A DNA stretch of 6,073 nucleotides from Bacteroidota bacterium (GTDB lineage: Bacteria; Bacteroidota; Ignavibacteria; Ignavibacteriales; Ignavibacteriaceae). Every line of letters starts with the position of its first letter. Positions within the stretch are counted from its first letter, which is position 1. The notes beneath the pieces are model-generated. The model was given only the letters and a program-made list of their open reading frames with translations. It was not told the origin of the DNA and did not search any database. The stretch covers positions 1-6,073 of the forward strand of contig JAJYCM010000171.1 in the NCBI GenBank assembly GCA_021778375.1. Reading direction: 5' to 3'. This document shows, piece by piece, positions 5,336 to 6,073 of this stretch. The position numbers and the translations under genes are program-made.

Positions 5336-6073
5336 ATGAAAATAGGATTTATAGGATTAGGTCTGATGGGAAGCCGTATGGCAAACAATTTACTTCACAA
5401 AGAAAACCAGCTATTTGTTTACAACCGGACTAAAGAAAAAGCAAAACCTTTAATAGAAAATGGAGCAGTTTTTTCTAATACAATTTCCGAATTAGCATCT
5501 CAATCTGAAGTAGTTATTACAATGTTGTCCGAACCGGATATAGTTAAAGAAGCCGCACTCGGCGAAAATGGATTTTTAAAGCATCTTAAAAAACACTCCG
5601 TATGGATTGATTGCTCTACCGTAAATCCGTCTTTTTCTAAAGCAATGGCTGAAGAAGCAAAAAAACAAGAAGTCAGCTTTCTTGATGCACCCGTCTCCGG
5701 AACGATTCTTCCTGCAGAAAAAGGTGAACTTACATTTCTTATCGGTGGTGAAAAAAATGATGTAGAATATTGCCGTCCCCTTTTTGAAGCTATGGGAAAA
5801 AAGATACTTCACATAGGCGAGAACGGAAAAGGCACATCCATGAAAATGGTAATAAATCTTTTACTTGGACAAGCGATGGTTGCCTTTTCAGAAGGAATGC
5901 TCCTGGGTGAATCGCTTGGAATTTCAAAAGAACAAATAATGGAATTGATATTAGGAGGACCGGTCGTAGCTCCTTTCCTTTTAGGGAAAAAAGATAAATT
6001 GCTGAAAAATAATTTTGAAACGGAATTCCCGCTTCAATGGATGCTCAAAGATTTGCGACTTGCGTTGACTTCC
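5336..6073 (+). CDS. Beta-hydroxyacid dehydrogenase (3-hydroxyisobutyrate dehydrogenase / glyoxylate reductase family), 3'-truncated
   Basis: The first 246 codons of a gene running off the right edge; full members have about 285-300 residues. These enzymes reduce or oxidise short beta-hydroxyacids or aldehydes (3-hydroxyisobutyrate, tartronate semialdehyde, glyoxylate, succinic semialdehyde) with NAD(P). Visible motifs: Rossmann loop GLGLMG (7-12); YNRT (29-32), where Arg31 favours NADPH; the substrate motif DAPVSGTILPAEKGELTF (117-134); and KMVINLL with the catalytic Lys170 and Asn174, at the same position as in plant glyoxylate reductase GLYR1. The NRT and PAExG pattern suggests the GLYR/succinic-semialdehyde-reductase branch rather than valine-degrading MmsB, but the substrate is not proved. 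A strong SD (AAAGGAG, 5324-5330) lies five bases before the ATG. It is preceded by palindromes and a promoter-like element, so it is probably the first gene of its transcript and may be regulated. Confidence 0.93.
   Translation, partial: MKIGFIGLGLMGSRMANNLLHKENQLFVYNRTKEKAKPLIENGAVFSNTISELASQSEVVITMLSEPDIVKEAALGENGFLKHLKKHSVWIDCSTVNPSFSKAMAEEAKKQEVSFLDAPVSGTILPAEKGELTFLIGGEKNDVEYCRPLFEAMGKKILHIGENGKGTSMKMVINLLLGQAMVAFSEGMLLGESLGISKEQIMELILGGPVVAPFLLGKKDKLLKNNFETEFPLQWMLKDLRLALTS

Noticed and set aside
5576..5812. - strand ORF inside the dehydrogenase gene
   Set aside because: It is the antisense shadow of a well-supported coding frame with conserved motifs; its Phe/Lys/Cys-rich composition is typical of shadows.

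Overview
This is an AT-rich bacterial window with short intergenic gaps, mostly good Shine-Dalgarno (SD) sites, and ATG, TTG and probably GTG starts. The protein families and base composition fit an environmental member of the Bacteroidota/Chlorobi (FCB) group, for example Ignavibacteria-like. This is an inference from gene style; there is no rRNA or marker gene to prove it. I see no mobile element, CRISPR array, tRNA or rRNA.

Positions 1-3678, all on the + strand: the 3' part of a UDP-glucose 6-dehydrogenase gene (ugd, start lost off the left edge); a NusG paralogue of the UpxY/RfaH-like class; an OB-fold plus HD-domain protein of the YhaM 3'-5' exoribonuclease type; and an exported tetratricopeptide-repeat protein. 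Ugd makes UDP-glucuronate for surface polysaccharide. UpxY-type NusG paralogues antiterminate long polysaccharide operons, so the first two genes probably form the downstream end of an exopolysaccharide or capsule locus lying to the left. The last two genes are separated by 16 bases and probably co-transcribed.

Positions 3679-4459: a MarR-family regulator gene on the - strand, convergent with the TPR gene. Its upstream region carries a TATAAT -10 box with a small palindrome beside it, as expected for autorepression. The rest of the roughly 300-base gap before rpiB holds no gene but has an imperfect 28-base direct repeat.

Positions 4460-6073: a complete ribose-5-phosphate isomerase B gene (TTG start), then a 432-base interval that looks empty at first. 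On its - strand this interval contains a probable 40-residue single-pass membrane protein (GTG start, good SD) and, directly upstream and overlapping it by GTGA, a second very small reading frame with a similar hydrophobic-plus-charged-tail layout. The interval ends with palindromes, a 21-base-phased direct repeat and a promoter-like element in front of a beta-hydroxyacid dehydrogenase gene that runs off the right edge.

Most of the window is ordinary metabolism and regulation. The best candidates for something undescribed are the tandem ultrasmall membrane ORFs at 4918-5129 and the operator-like cluster at 5231-5275.
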